Both the position numbers and the translations under genes were made by a program. The notes beneath the pieces were generated by a model, which ran no database searches, was not told where the DNA came from, and worked only from the letters and a program-made list of their open reading frames with translations. Shown here in pieces: positions 12,990 through 22,591 of a stretch of DNA of 64,000 bases. Source of the DNA: Aristolochia californica (Eukaryota; Streptophyta; Magnoliopsida; Piperales; Aristolochiaceae); assembly GCA_029961685.1 (NCBI GenBank), contig JARWKL010000016.1, forward strand, positions 5,906,358-5,970,357, written 5' to 3'. Position 1 is the first letter of the stretch. Every line of letters begins with the position of its first letter.

Positions 12990-14061
12990 AATAGATCAAT
13001 TGATGTTTCCAAAGAGAAATCAATGATGGAACAAGTGAGGATAGATGGTAGTGAGGATAGCTTGGGGCCAGTAGAAGAGAGGCACATTCATATGATATAG
13101 TACAACACGAGCCACCTCAAGAAGGTGTCTATTTCTCCTTTCAGCCACACCATTTTGTTGTGGTATAGACACAAGAGGTTTGGTGAATAATGATTTTTTC
13201 CTGGCAAAATGATTAGAAGTTTACAAACAGATATTCCTTGGCATTATCCGAGCAAAGAATCTTTAAGGTAGTGTTAAACTGAGTAGATACCATGACACCA
13301 AAAGACTTAAAAAGAGGTAAGATTTCTTATCTCTCTTTTAATAAGAACAACCATGTAGTCCGAGAGAGATCATTCACAAATGTAATGAAATACTTTGAAT
13401 GCGAAACATTTGAGATGTTCATACGACCCCACACATCAGTATGAAGTAAAGAAAATGGAGCAACACCTTTGATTTCACCACGAGGAGAATAAGTATTTCT
13501 CTGGTGTTTGCCTGACAGTCTTCACAGTTTAGACTAGAAATAGACTTTAATGTGGGAATAATTTGTTTGAGAGATTAAAGAGATGGATGCCCTAACCTAT
13601 TGTGCCACTAAAGAGCCGTTTGTTGAGCAATAGTTGTGGTTGTTAATGCTGGTGAATCAAGATAATAAAACACCCTCTTTCACAGCCTCCACCAATAACC
13701 TATTTTGTTTTCAAATCTTGAAAAACACAAGAAGTGGGAGAAAAAGGTGATGGAATAATTAATTTTTTTTGTGACTTGACTGATGGATAAAATGTCTAAT
13801 TAAAACTCATGAACAAAAAGGACATCTTTCAAATGGAGGGTATGTGTAGCAAATATGGACCCCATCCCATGCACCTTAGTTTGGGACCCATCTGCTATTG
13901 AAACAAACTTCTTAGTCAAGCAAGGAGATATAGAACTAAAGAGGGTACCATTACCTGTCAAGTGTTCAAAGGCCTTAGAGTCAATAATTCAGGATGGAGA
14001 AGGAGTTGAAACCATACCTATTTCTGGTAGTAGCCATCAGACCGTTTTACCTCTGAAGTAG
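12990..14061 (-). pseudogene. Copia pol remnant (protease to integrase), heavily decayed
   Basis: Read on the minus strand, 14000-13800 gives a degraded protease region (EHLTGNGTLF, VSIADGSQTKVHGMGSI, LKDVLFVHEF). Then 13600-13400 gives the pre-integrase trace GHPSL and the integrase start HTDVWGRMNISNVSHSKYF. Then 13260-13060 gives DNAKEYLF and PQQNGVAERRNRHLLEVARV. Frame changes and stops occur every few dozen codons. The reverse transcriptase and LTRs are not recognisable nearby. It is an old fragment; the noncoding DNA just upstream of it on its own strand (14.1-14.7 kb) shares a short block with DNA at 62.5 kb. Confidence 0.8.
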
Positions 14062-14240
14062 TTCAAACTCTTCTGTAGAGATGGTCTTCTTGCTGTTGGT
14101 GTTTTCAGGAGCCATCATAGAGCTGAATTCTTGATCCAATGTCAGATATTCACTGCAACAGATCATTTAACCTTAGAGTCTCAGCCAGTCATCAACTATC
14201 AGCAGCATAGCAACGGTAAGATAATGCAACATTTTCTTTT

Positions 14241-14335
14241 TATAATTGGCAAGTAGAGCAGCAAGCAGCAACGTCAATATATAATTGGCAAGTAGAGCAG
14301 CAAAGTCAATATATAATTGGCAAGTAAATCAGCGT
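14241..14335 (+). repeat. Threefold short tandem repeat with core ATAATTGGCAAGTAGAGCAG
   Basis: The core TATAATTGGCAAGTA(G/A)A(G/T)CAGC occurs three times, near 14241, 14280 and 14313, with spacers rich in AGCAGCAA and GTCAATAT. It lies in the noncoding part upstream (minus sense) of the Copia remnant. Confidence 0.85.
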
Positions 14336-14340
14336 TCAGC

Positions 14341-14839
14341 AACATAGGGAGCAACTCAATGATAAACCAGCTGAAGGGAGCAAGCAGCAGTAGAAGCGTA
14401 ATACCATCTGTGCTGGAAATTTGCTGGAGCAAAAATTGTCAATATTGGAACGGAAATTTACTGGAAACTTTCCTGGATAGCAGCGTGATAAAAAAGAACA
14501 AACTTCTTCCAGCAATATTCTCCGAGCATATCATCTTCTTCGTATTATTTTCATTCATCCCCCTTTCTAATACTTCCATTCGATCGCACGAATCAAATTT
14601 CCTTCGGACGTTAGGTTTCCTTTTCTTTGTAGCACATGTCTAAGAGATGGTAGCAGCAGAAAAATAAGAGAAGCTTCAGAGTGTTCTGAGTAGCAGATGC
14701 GTGTTTCAGATTACTCCAATGGCAAGAAAGCACGTCCAAACATCCATGCCTTTGTAACTACCTTAAGGAAGACCAAACTTGGGCACACAGATTACTGGAC
14801 TACTGGAGATTACTGGAGTAACGTCTTCAATGCTATTTT
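14341..14839. other. Retroelement-like noncoding sequence related to 62.5 kb
   Basis: The block GATAGCAGCGTGATA followed by CTTCTTCCAGCAATATT near 14475-14520 is matched near 62495-62530, inside E2. Both are rich in GCAGCA and GGAGCAA words. I infer a shared family leader region. The frame 14317-14643 shows no protein motif. Confidence 0.5.
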
Positions 14840-15165
14840 TGTAAGCCTTAAACATGAATTTCTAATAACAACATGAAATTCATCATATAAATTAAACGGA
14901 AGCGAAATCATACCTCCTTCCATACGCTTCAAATTCCGTTCTCTGTTCGGCGCTTCCGATCTCTGAGCACTCACGGCGATGGCTCAATTGAAGGGGCTTG
15001 AGTGATGAGACATGGGACCGAACAACCATTAACTAAAGTCAACCTCCCATCAAGGTTATTCATGGCTTCGTGTTACCGAGGGAGTTGCAACTGCCGGATG
15101 TTGCAACTGCTAGAAGTTTGAGACCACGTTAATGAGAAAACCATTTCTCATAAAAACGGTTAACA
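14840..15165 (-). repeat. 3' LTR of Copia-2 (left copy)
   Basis: On the plus strand it runs TGTAAGCCTTAAACATG to AACGGTTAACA, 326 bp. It contains a short direct repeat (GTTGCAACTGC twice) that the right copy has only once. The adjoining inner bases read CCAAGTGGAAAAA on the minus strand, a plausible polypurine tract. Confidence 0.95.
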
Positions 15166-15447
15166 TTTTTCCACTTGGTCCAAACTTCTAATATAATCTT
15201 AAACCCATCGATAATTTGAATTTATGTAATAAATACATGAATCATGGCGATAGGTCCTCTAATGACGAGTATTATCTTCCATGTATTACTATGTATGTAT
15301 TACTTATACTTTATGAATAAACCCTATGTTTACTCTTGTTCCAACATAGATGAATTTTCTCAAAATGAAAGTGCACATAAATATGAGAAAAAACATCACA
15401 TTAATTAAGAATTTCACTGAAATAACATTGTTCATACAATGAAAAAT

Positions 15448-18400
15448 TTACATAATGGAACCAAGTCCCATATTCACAACATGATCCTTGAATTTAAACG
15501 GTGGCATGCCCTTAGTCAAAGGATCTGCGATCATTAAGTCAGTACTGACGTGCTCAATGACCACTTTCTTTTCTTTAACACGTTCTCTTATAGCCAAATA
15601 CTTTATGTTGATGTGTTTACTTTGACTTCCACTTTTATTGTTTTTGGCCATAAAAACAGTAGCTGAATTATCGCAATATATGCTTAATGGCCTAGAAATA
15701 GCATCCATAATTCTAAGCCCAAAAATGAAAATCTTAAGCCATACACCATGTGAAGTAGCCTCAAAACAGGAAACTAACTCGACTTCCATAGTCGACATGG
15801 CGGTCAAAGTCTGTTTGGCACTCCTCTATGATATTGCTCCACTGGCCATCAAGAAAATGTAGCCTGATGTTGATTTGCGGGAATCAATACAGCCAGCAAA
15901 GTCAGAATCTGAGTAACCAATGACTTCTAGATTGTTCGTCCGCCTATACATCAGCATGTAGTCTTTGGTTCCTTGAAGGTACCTCATTACTTTCTTTGCA
16001 ACTCTCCAGTGGTCTAACCCGGGATTACTCTGATATCGCCCCAACATCCCAACATCAAATGCAATATCAGATCTTGTGCAGACTTGAACATACATTAGGT
16101 TTCCGACAGCAGAAGCATATGGAATGTCCTTCATTTGTTCCCTTTCAAGGTCGTTCTTCGGGCATTGGTTCAAATTGAACCTATCAGCCTTCACAATAGG
16201 AGCTACACTTGGTGAAAAACTCTTCATCTGAAATCTCTCTAACACTGTAGTAATACAGGTTTCCTGAGACATACCTAAGATACCTCGAAATCTGCCTCTA
16301 TGAATCTTAATGCCAATGACATAAGATGCCTCACCCATATCCTTCATATCAAAATTGTTAGAGAGAAATTGTTTCACCTCATGTAGAAAACCCTTATCAT
16401 TGGTGGCTAGCAAAATGTCATCCACATATAAAACAAGAAAACGTATTTTACTCCCACTGACCTTTTGGTATATACATTGATCCATAATGTTTTCTACAAA
16501 CTCGAATGAAGAAATTACATTATGGAATTTCAAATACTATTGGCAGGATGCTTGTTTTAATCCATATATTGACTTTTTTAGCTTGCAAACCAATTGGTCA
16601 CCATCACTAGAGGGGAATCCTTCAGGTTGTTTCATGTAAACCTCCTCCTCTAGATCTCCATTGAGAAATGCCGTTTTCACATCCATTTGTTGCAGCTCTA
16701 AGTCAAAATGGGCTACTAATGCCAAAATTAAGCGCAAGGAATCGATTCCTTCTTTCTGAGTGAATCCCTTAGCAACGAGTCTTGCCTTGTATCGCTCAAT
16801 GTTGCCTAATGAGTCTTTCTTTGTTTTAAAGACCCATTTACATCCAATGACTTTAAATCCACTAGGCAACTCAACAAGATCCCAGACTCCGTTACTCTTC
16901 ATAGAATTCATCTCTTCCTTCATGGCATTGTACCATAATTCTGATTCTTTGCAACTCATGGCTTCTAAAAAATACATGGGATCATTTACGGTTCCAATGT
17001 CAGATTCTTACAGATACACAATATAATCATCAGGAATTGCTGATCTCCTGAGTCTAGTAGATCTTCTTAATGTAGAACCATCATTTTCCTGAGAAGTATG
17101 TGGTTCAACTAGTTGTTTAAAAGTGCTTGGCAACTCTTGAAGTACCTGATCTACTGGAATGTTGTCAGCATTTTGTGGAACTTCAATGATTGGTTGTTCA
17201 ACACCAGTTTGTACTTGAGGGGTGCTGTGAACAATAACCAATCTATCACTTGAGGTGGAAAGTTGAGATTCTGAATGATCCTTCTCAAAAACTATATTTC
17301 GAGTTGGATTCCTCCCACTGATCAAGTCATTTTCAATAAATTTTGCATTTATTGATTCCACAATCCTAGTGTTGTGAGATGGACAATAAAATCTGTAACC
17401 TTTAGACCTTTCAGCATATCCAATGAAATACCCACTAATGGTCCTTGGGTTCAAATTCTTCTCTTGTGGATTATAAATTCGCACTTCAGACGGGCATCCC
17501 CAAACGCGCATATGTTGCAAACTCGGTTTCCAACCTTTCCATAATTCAAATGGCATTTTTGGAACAACCTTGGTTGGAACTCGATTTAATATATACACTG
17601 TCGTCTTAAGTGCTTCAGACCACAAGGATCTAGGAAGATTGGAGTTGCTAAGCATACTCCGCACCATGCCTAATAATATTCGGTTTCTTCTTTTTGCTAC
17701 ACCATTTTGGTCCGGAGAACTAGGCATGGTATATTGGGAAACAATCCCATGTTCATGAAGAAACTTTGCAAATGGCCCAGGTGTTTGTCCATTCTCTGTG
17801 TATCTACCATAGTATTCTCCACCTCTATCTGATCTCACGATCTTAATTTGCTTACCGCACTGTGTCTCTACTTCAGCCTTAAATATCTTAAAGGCATCTA
17901 ATGCTTCATTCTTGTTATAAAGCATGTAGAGATACATGTATCGTGAGGAATCATCTATAAAATAGATGAAGTATTTCTGACCATGTGAGTCCATGTCTGG
18001 ACTACATATATCAGTATGTATGATCTCTAATATGGTTGAACTCTATTGGCACCTTTCTTTGACTTGTTAGTCTGCTTTCCCTTAATGCATACTACACAAG
18101 TCTCAAAATCAGTAAAATCCAGGTACCCCTTCATTTACTAATCTTTTAATTCTATCTATGGAGATATGACCTAATCTCCGGTGCCATAATGTAGAGGAAT
18201 CCTCATTAATAACACCTCTTTTATTACCAGTGTGAATATGCATTGAACCGTAAGTGGCATTGGTTTATAAATTAATACTATTAAGACCATCAGACAATGT
18301 ACCATTCTAATTTTAAAACAAAGCCACTACTTAAAGTTAAATAGCAAGTTCCTATAGCTTCCACATGTGAGCTCATTTGATCTCCTGATAAAATGTGATG

Positions 18401-18646
18401 CTCACTTCCCACTGGTTTCCTTAGGTTTTGCAAACCCTGCAAGGAATTCAAGATGTGGATTGTTGATCCAGAATCAATCCACCAAGTGTAATTATTGGCA
18501 TTAACCATATTAGATTCATAACAAACAAATGAGGTTGGTGTTGTTAAAGTCCTAGGCAAGAGTACTTCCAAGGAGGTCACCCATCCTAGAATTACTCTGG
18601 CCCAGGCTCGCTTAACTTCGGAGTTCTGAGTCAGATACCTAGCCAA
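15448..18646 (-). pseudogene. Copia-2 pol: protease, integrase, reverse transcriptase and RNase H, broken
   Basis: Pieces in order on the minus strand are protease WWIDSGSTIHI (near 18480), integrase 17994-17008, reverse transcriptase 16977-15826 with LYVDDILLATND, and RNase H 15807-15448 ending DPLTKGMP. Single stops or shifts split RT (near 16535), RT from RNase H (near 15820) and integrase from RT. The integrase keeps the first Asp (FIDDSSRY) and second Asp (RSDRGGEY). The third catalytic residue, normally Glu in NGVAERRNR, is Lys here (NGVAKRRNR). So even a mended frame would lack a working integrase site. Confidence 0.93.
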
Positions 18647-18903
18647 TACAACCCAAAAAGACTAGCCGTTTAAGGTGCGGAAAGCCAAGTACCTAACTCA
18701 GACCACAAACTCTAACAAGAGTGGACGGAACCACTCTGACACCCACCCCGCCCATTCTGGAGCCGCTTCTCATGGGATACGAAAGCGGGCCATGGCGTGC
18801 CTAGCCAATATATCCCGAAAATACTAGCCGTTTAAGGTGCGGAAAGCCAAGTACCTAACTCAGACCACGAACTCTAACAAGAGTGGACGAAACCACTCTA
18901 ACA
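18557..18903 (-). mobile_element. 5S rRNA-bearing insertion, Cassandra-like TRIM fragment (or 5S-derived SINE)
   Basis: On the minus strand, 18629-18564 matches the 3' two thirds of plant 5S rRNA, including AACTCCGAAGTTAAGCG and AGGATGGGTGACCTCC. These are the A-box and C-box parts of the internal polymerase III promoter. Around it, a unit of about 104 bp occurs twice, 162 bp apart (18638-18741 and 18800-18903). Both start TGT(C/T)AGAGTGG on the minus strand, like two overlapping LTR starts. Cassandra elements are known to carry 5S sequence in their LTRs; two defective LTRs fit best. It lies exactly between the zinc knuckle and protease of Copia-2, so it inserted after that element. A 5S-derived SINE is the alternative. 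Confidence 0.7.
18564..18629 (-). pseudogene. 5S rRNA-derived segment
   Basis: About 66 bases resemble plant 5S rRNA from the internal promoter to near the 3' end, with several substitutions (for example GAGCCTGGGCCAGAG for the usual GTGCTTGGGCGAGAG). The 5' third is missing, so it is not a functional 5S gene. Confidence 0.85.
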
Positions 18904-19690
18904 AGTGTACCTTTGTCAGCAAGCAATTTCTGAAACTTGTCGTATTCCTTCTTCATGTGTCCTTTCTTTTTACAGAAGAAACACTTGGAATCTTTCTTAT
19001 TACCAGCTTGGGGGGGTATTTTACCCTTCTCTTTTTGTTTGGCTTGAGCCCTTTCCATGTGTTGCCATCATGACACTTTCTCCTTGTTCCATCATTAGTC
19101 TCCCTTCCTCTTGAACACACATGGTCAAAAGTTCATTAACTGACCATTTATCTTTATGTGTATTGTACGAGATTTAAGGGTCCATATTGGTGCGGAAGGG
19201 AATTCAGGATGTAATGCACCACGAAAGATTCTGACATATCAACCTTGAGATTTTTTAATTGAGCCGCAATATCCCTCATTTGCATGATGTGCTCGCGCAC
19301 ACCTCTCATACTGGTGTGCTTTAGGGATGAGAACTTCATGATTAGGGTGTTTGTATTAGCCTTATCTGAAGTGACAAATTGAGCATCAATGGCTTTTAGC
19401 AAGTCTTTGACATTTTCATACTGCTCAACAGAACCACGAATACCAGCAGCAATTTTAGTCTTAATGAACATTACACTGAGGCGATTAGATCGCTCCCATC
19501 ATTCATAAAGTGTAATTGCAGCTGCAGTGCTGGTATTAGTAATTACTGGTGGTTCGTCTTTCCTAATAGCATAATCTATGTCCATCCACCCTAAATGAAG
19601 AAGTATTCTCTCTTTCCAGACCTTATAGTTATCTCCCTTAAGATCAGGGATATCACAACGAATATCAGAGAAATGTGCAGGTTGTACAAA
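18855..19690 (-). pseudogene. Copia-2 gag (UBN2 domain and zinc knuckle), broken
   Basis: From about 19690 leftwards the minus strand encodes a Copia gag start (HFSDIRCDIPDLKGDNYKVW, LHLGWMDIDYAI), interrupted by TGA near 19500. The UBN2 core follows (19471-19154, DLLKAIDAQFV, LIMKFSSLK, VREHIMQMRDIAAQLKNLKV). The zinc knuckle reads CFFCKKKGHMKKEY: the last ligand, normally Cys, is Tyr. Gag coats RNA in the virus-like particle; this one is disabled. Confidence 0.88.
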
Positions 19691-19864
19691 TGCATAAAAT
19701 TACAAATTACATGCTGATGCTAAAACTGAGGCCTGAATAAAATATCATGCTTTACCAATGTAAATCATGCTTTAAAATCAAATCAATTGACATAAAAAAC
19801 ATTGCCTGTGGGCTAAATGTTTTTTAATTCAAGCAGATTCAATATTCTTTATGAGTAAACGTGA

Positions 19865-20195
19865 TGATAAAACTATCAAATTATTTATGAATTCATAATT
19901 CATGTGGGTAAATTATGAATAATTTGATATTTTATCCTAAGTAATATACTCAAATATAATAAAAGTTCTTGTGGGATAAAATTTATTATATTAAGTATAA
20001 TTAATTACAATTAATTTCTACTTTTCTTTATGATAAAACCATCAAATTATTTATGAATTCATAATCCATGTGGGTAAATTATGAATAACTTGATATTTTA
20101 TCCTAACTAATAAACTCAAATATAATAAAAATTCTTGTGGGATAAAATTTATTATATCAAGTAAAATTAGTTACAATTAATGTCTAATATTTTTT
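19865..20195. repeat. 166-bp AT-rich tandem duplication in the Copia-2 leader
   Basis: Two copies, 19865-20030 and 20031 to about 20195, share TGATAAAAC(T/C)ATCAAATTA, CATGTGGGTAAATTATGAAT and TTGTGGGATAAAATTTATTA. They differ by scattered substitutions. There is no coding content. Confidence 0.92.
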
Positions 20196-20497
20196 ATGTG
20201 ATCCTAATCATAATATATAATTTTTATTAAGCTAAAGATGTTGTGGCTACTCTCTAATTAATAAAAATTATATGGATCACTAGACATTAAATCTCATAAA
20301 TGTATGAGAATAGAATGAATTGCATAATTGTAACTTACACTAACATGTTATCATTATGCACAAAATATTCTCATAAGATATGCATAATTAAAAACTATAA
20401 TATTATGCATAACTTTAATTTCATGCATTTACATATATGCAAAAAAATGCAGAAAAACTGTAACATGAAATAAATCTAAACATTCCAATATACATAA

Positions 20498-20653
20498 CAG
20501 CCGATGGCCAATGGCCTAATGGTCACTGGCGCAAGTTATGTTCCCAGCGCGCAGGTTCGAATTCCGCTGGCGCAAAACCAATTTTAAGTACCGAGTCGGC
20601 TCGGTCTAGGAACGGCGAGCCAACTCGTCCGAGTCGACCCGAAATTTTTTTTT
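20498..20653 (+). mobile_element. tRNA-derived SINE-like sequence
   Basis: A box-A-like TGGCCTAATGG (20512-20522) and a box-B GGTTCGAATTCC (20554-20565) stand about 42 bases apart, as in tRNA-derived polymerase III promoters. A T-run ends the unit at 20645-20653. The stems do not fold into a proper tRNA. It sits in the long leader of Copia-2, in the opposite orientation. Without other copies in the window the element call is tentative. Confidence 0.5.
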
Positions 20654-20756
20654 CCACTGAGTCACGCCGACCTGAGTCATGGTTGCCGAGTTGGACGGCG
20701 AGTCGCAGAAGACTCATCCGAAGCCAACTCGTCTGGTATTTACAAAAATACCTTAT

Positions 20757-20826
20757 GATTTTAATTTACATGATTCTGTGCACTGGAGGTTGATTTTAAT
20801 TTACATGATTCTGTGCGCTGGAGGTC
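20757..20826 (+). repeat. 35-bp tandem duplication
   Basis: GATTTTAATTTACATGATTC followed by TGTGC(A/G)CTGGAGGT occurs twice in tandem, differing at one base. It lies in the GC-richer part of the Copia-2 leader. Confidence 0.93.
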
Positions 20827-21175
20827 GTCTTCAACCTCCAGCTGCGCGCAGAAGGAAAGTTCGTCGGCGTTTTTTCAAGTCATCGACGCCGGCGTCGGCG
20901 TTGTGGGTCCAACGCTCTAAAGCGTCGCGAGAGAGCAGCCACGGTGAGCTCACAGAGAGCATGCCTCCGTCGGCGTTCTGTAAGTTGTCAGCGTCAGCAA
21001 TTGTGCGGAATGGTCGCCGGCTCCGGTGTCATGCTCGACGCTGGTTGTCGCCGATGCCAGAGCCCCGACTCCCGCAACCTGTGAGCGCATAATTTGTTTT
21101 TTTTTTATAAAAATAGAACAAAGACCGAAACAGAAATAGAGACTTCTCGAAATCAAAAAGCTAGATCAGAGGCCT

Positions 21176-21187
21176 GCTCTGATACCA
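21176..21187 (-). other. Primer-binding site of Copia-2
   Basis: On the minus strand it reads TGGTATCAGAGC, complementary to the 3' end of plant initiator-Met tRNA, two bases inside the right LTR. This is the classic Copia priming site and fixes the element's orientation. Confidence 0.95.
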
Positions 21188-21189
21188 AC

Positions 21190-21499
21190 TGTAAGCCTTA
21201 AACATGAATTTCTAATAACAACATGAAATTCATCATATAAATTAAACGGAAGCTAAATCATACCTCCTTCCATACACTTCAAATTCCGTTCTCTGTTCGG
21301 CTCTTCCAATCTCTGAGCACTCACGGCGATGGCTCAACTGCAGGGGCTTGAGTGATGAGACAGGGGACCGAACAACCATTAACTAAAGTCAACCTCCCAT
21401 CAAGGTTATTCATGGCTTCGTGTTACCGAGGGAGTTGCAACTGCCAGAAGTTTGAGACCACGTTAATGAGAAAACCGTTTCTCATAAAAACGGTTAACA
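21190..21499 (-). repeat. 5' LTR of Copia-2 (right copy)
   Basis: It is 310 bp and nearly identical to the left LTR (a few substitutions and one 16-bp length difference), implying a fairly recent insertion. Promoter elements were not assigned. Confidence 0.95.
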
Positions 21500-22181
21500 C
21501 TTTTTGCTAGGAAGGATTTCATTTGGTACTTGACAAGTTCAACGTCTTAAGTGCTCTGCTTAATTTACAGAACTGATTGTACTTTGAGCAAGAGGACCGA
21601 TTAAAAACCTGCCTATTGTTTGCTCTAACTTAGCTTGCTTTTGGTTACCCTCTATCAAGGGAGAAAGCTTAAATCTTGTATTTATGTGGCAGCTAGGTGC
21701 TGGTCTGAGAAACATTAATGGCGATTTCAACATCGATATCAGAGAGCATAGTACGCGACATGCTCAGAAGAAAATGACAACAGTAAGTAGCATACCACAT
21801 CAACAATAGTAAATGACAACAGAAGAAAAATGAGTTCAGAGTTATGAATGAGCAACAGATTAGCATGCTTAACATCAAAAGATAATATTGATTCAAGAAA
21901 CAGATTAGCACCGACATAAAAATTGTAGATCAGCAGTAGAAACGAAAATAAGTTATAATACTGACAGGAAGCATGGGCAATCTACTGCTTCAAATCCAAG
22001 AACAAAGGGAAAGAACTTATCTTTATCATGCATCTCCTCCAAGCCCCTCAGTTCCTTCATGAATTATAATCCGAGTAGAAAAAACAAATAATTGGAATCC
22101 TGAAATCACAACACTGACATCATGTTGTTTTCAGGATTCCATAATATAAAGTTTCCAACCTAAGATAATGGAAGAGAGAAG
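21500..22181. other. Intergenic DNA with a small perfect inverted repeat
   Basis: No gene is recognised. GGAATCCTGAAA (22094-22105) and its exact complement TTTCAGGATTCC (22129-22140) could form a hairpin, with ACAAC/GTTGT extending the stem inside. The rest is ordinary AT-rich DNA. Confidence 0.6.
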
Positions 22182-22591
22182 TGTTGAATTTAGGATCCCG
22201 TGATTAGAGCCTTGAGCAAACTAAGAGAGGGAGAGGAGAAGAAAACAAGAAGATAAGAGAAGAAAGAAAGGAGGAGAGAGCCTTTAGACTAAGAGAGAGC
22301 TTGGACGAATTAAGAGAAAGGGAGAGAGCTTGAATGCTCTACCCCAAGCCAAGGGCCTCTATTTATAGTTTTTGATAGAATGTTACAATGTCTATAATGC
22401 CCTTAGGGCTACAAGCTCTATATCATAAAAGACATAAATAAACATGTTTCTTCTTGACCAATTACATCATTGTGCCATTTTTATGAGAAACCTTCTTATT
22501 TACCATGATGCCACCTCTCTTGGTCGTATGGACATTCTCCTTGGATGTGTGTGTCTTCCTTGGTCGTATGGGTTTGAGTCATCTTCCAACA
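22182..22591 (-). mobile_element. Solo LTR of the E2 family
   Basis: This 410-bp block starts TGTTGA and ends CCAACA on the plus strand, as do the E2 LTRs, and is flanked by a perfect 5-bp target duplication AGAAG (22177-22181 and 22592-22596). Internal similarity to the E2 LTR includes AATTACATCA, TTTATGAGA, TTTACCAT and CTTGGTC(G/T)TATGGG. No internal region follows, so it is a solo LTR left by recombination between two LTRs. Confidence 0.85.

Larger units (their letters stand above)
14840..21499 (-). mobile_element. Copia-2: full-length but inactive Copia retrotransposon (minus strand)
   Basis: The element is 6.66 kb with two LTRs of about 320 bp. It has a primer-binding site matching initiator-Met tRNA inside the right LTR, a purine-rich tract beside the left LTR, and gag, protease, integrase, reverse transcriptase and RNase H in Copia order on the minus strand. 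The flanks ATTTT (14835-14839) and CTTTT (21500-21504) match at four of five bases, an imperfect target duplication. It is inactive: gag has a stop, the frames are broken in several places, and a 5S-bearing insertion separates zinc knuckle and protease. The leader between primer site and gag is unusually long, about 1.5 kb, and holds other repeats. Confidence 0.93.

Noticed and set aside
20498..20575. A genuine tRNA gene
   Set aside because: Boxes A and B are recognisable but the acceptor, D and anticodon stems do not pair, so a SINE head is likelier.
20679..21092. 137-residue frame inside the Copia-2 leader
   Set aside because: It spans a tandem duplication and has no recognisable domain.
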